DNA from: JBGTKH01 sp041744735
GTDB lineage: Bacteria; Planctomycetota; Planctomycetia; Pirellulales; Pirellulaceae
Direction of reading: 5' to 3'
Assembly (NCBI GenBank): GCA_041744735.1
Contig: JBGTKH010000035.1
Location: forward strand, 1-14,732
Length of the DNA stretch: 14,732 nucleotides
The position numbers and the translations under genes were made by a program. Below the pieces are notes generated by a model. It saw nothing but the letters and a program-made list of their open reading frames with translations. It ran no database searches and was not told the origin of the DNA. This document shows, piece after piece, positions 13,873 through 14,732 of this stretch. The stretch's first letter is position 1. Each line of letters begins with the position of its first letter.

Positions 13873-14732
13873 TCACTCGCCTGACTGCCCGCGGACGATT
13901 TGCGGCATGGTGCGGTTTGGGTCGGCGGACCAGCGGAGATTGGTGGCCGAGGTGGCGTCGGTGTTGCGTGATGCCGGAGAATCTTCGGGCCGGCGCGAGG
14001 ATTGAACTTGATATTCATGCGTAAGCCGATCCAGCAGTTCGGGCGACGGTTGGTTGAGCACCAGGATCTCGCTGCGTCCCTGCGGATTATTTCGCGAGCG
14101 GACGATGCAGATCACCTCGGTGCCGTTAGGCACGTTACTCAAGAGACTCAGTGACGCGCGGTCGCTGGTTGCGCCGGCGAACATCGCGTTGGGTGCGGGC
14201 GCGGGCCGCGGATCTTGATACTCGTGGGCCGGCGGCATTTGCTGTGGCATCTGCGGCGGAACGATGGGCGATGGTCCATTGGCCAGTTGATTCACCGGAC
14301 CGGATGGCTCGCGCTGCTCGGCGACAAGTCCGCGGGCCCGTTCATAGATTTCCTGCTGTCCGATCTGATCCAACTGCCAGTGAATCGTGCCCAGCGCCGC
14401 GAAGATGCCTTCGTCGTCCGCGGGATCGGCGGCGTTACAGACGCCGATCAATAGGCCATCGGCGGAGAAGAGCCCGCCGCCGCTGCGGCCGTCGACCGGC
14501 TGGCCGGAAGCTTCCAGATTGGGCGCTCCTTGGTAGCGATTCACTCCCGTCAATCGCCCCGTCATGAGCGATGGATTGGCGCCGCGATCGCAACCCACGC
14601 TGAATACCTCGTCGCCCACTTGCGGCGAGGCGCCCATCGGCGCGACGGGGATGGGCTGGATCGGCACTCCCGGCCGAATCGCCAGCACCGCGATGTCTCG
14701 ATCATCGGCGTCGTACTCCAACAGAATGCCGG
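13873..14732 (-). CDS. Trypsin-like serine peptidase, N-terminus beyond the window
   Basis: This is the C-terminal part of a trypsin-like (S1/DegP-type fold) peptidase. The reading continues past 14732, where GILLEYDADDRDIAVLAI holds the likely catalytic Asp (RDIAVL) and QPVDGRSGGGLF the nucleophile Ser in G-R-S-G-G. The catalytic His and any signal peptide lie outside. The core ends about 130 residues into the visible part (QLDQIGQQEIYERAR). A Pro/Gln-rich linker (PPQMPQQMPPAHEYQDPRPAPAP) follows, then an unassigned tail of about 110 residues (SNVPNGTEVICIVRSRNNPQGRSEILVL ...) that is neither PDZ nor another domain I recognise. It is probably periplasmic or surface-exposed. The stop at 13873 is followed by the 27-base inverted repeat. 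Confidence 0.85.
   Translation of the reverse strand, partial: GILLEYDADDRDIAVLAIRPGVPIQPIPVAPMGASPQVGDEVFSVGCDRGANPSLMTGRLTGVNRYQGAPNLEASGQPVDGRSGGGLFSADGLLIGVCNAADPADDEGIFAALGTIHWQLDQIGQQEIYERARGLVAEQREPSGPVNQLANGPSPIVPPQMPQQMPPAHEYQDPRPAPAPNAMFAGATSDRASLSLLSNVPNGTEVICIVRSRNNPQGRSEILVLNQPSPELLDRLTHEYQVQSSRRPEDSPASRNTDATSATNLRWSADPNRTMPQIVRGQSGE

Noticed and set aside
1..14732. tRNA, rRNA or known riboswitch genes
   Set aside because: I saw no cloverleaf, rRNA-like stretch, or recognisable riboswitch core by eye; a covariance-model search would be needed to exclude small ones.

Overview
The window reads as chromosomal DNA of a planctomycete, probably of the Pirellulales type. This is inferred from gene content, not from a search. 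It carries a very large secreted protein joining a PA14-like domain, five c-type haem motifs and a dehydrogenase-type propeller, a membrane protein opening with an FQFSLRALLL segment, a DUF4198-like exported protein, and many small palindromic and tandem repeats in its gaps. GC content is moderately high and genes are closely packed on both strands.

Left part (1-2567, plus strand): a clostripain/gingipain-like (C25) cysteine peptidase whose 5' end looks broken, a 77-residue conserved-looking protein, and a nine-segment membrane protein. The three are tightly spaced, and the last two overlap at ATGA, so they look like one transcription unit. A GC-rich hairpin follows. Next comes the 4.3 kb multihaem/PA14/propeller gene (2735-6997, plus), which converges with a minus-strand yedK/HMCES DNA-protein crosslink gene with only 3 bases between the two stops.

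Middle (7697-9970): a 145-residue unknown protein divergent from yedK. Then a sulfur unit: a good sigma-70-like promoter, an Fe-S-type adenylyl-sulfate reductase (cysH), and 4 bases later an Rrf2-family regulator without the usual Fe-S cysteines, so probably a CymR-like cysteine-status regulator. A small membrane-anchored zinc-ribbon protein converges on this unit.

Right part (9971-14732, all recognised genes on minus): a class-I glutamine amidotransferase subunit (pabA/trpG) overlaps moeA at ATGA, so folate or tryptophan and molybdopterin genes are co-transcribed. Between moeA and the zinc-ribbon gene lies the most striking non-coding structure of the window. It is a 153 bp nested palindrome with 18 bp ends matching at 16 of 18, 32 bp perfect inner arms, and 8 bp near-identical flanking repeats. 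I read it as a MITE-like non-autonomous element, possibly related to the IS1 family. Further right are a possible gene remnant, a 65 bp tandem repeat with GAAA-capped hairpins, a DUF4198-like secreted protein whose mature end would be a histidine, two inverted-repeat structures, and the C-terminal two thirds of a trypsin-like serine peptidase cut by the window edge.

Nearly every gap of more than about 100 bases holds a different short repeat (2596, 7706, 10094, 12298, 12705, 13776), so the intergenic space is the most unusual aspect of this region.
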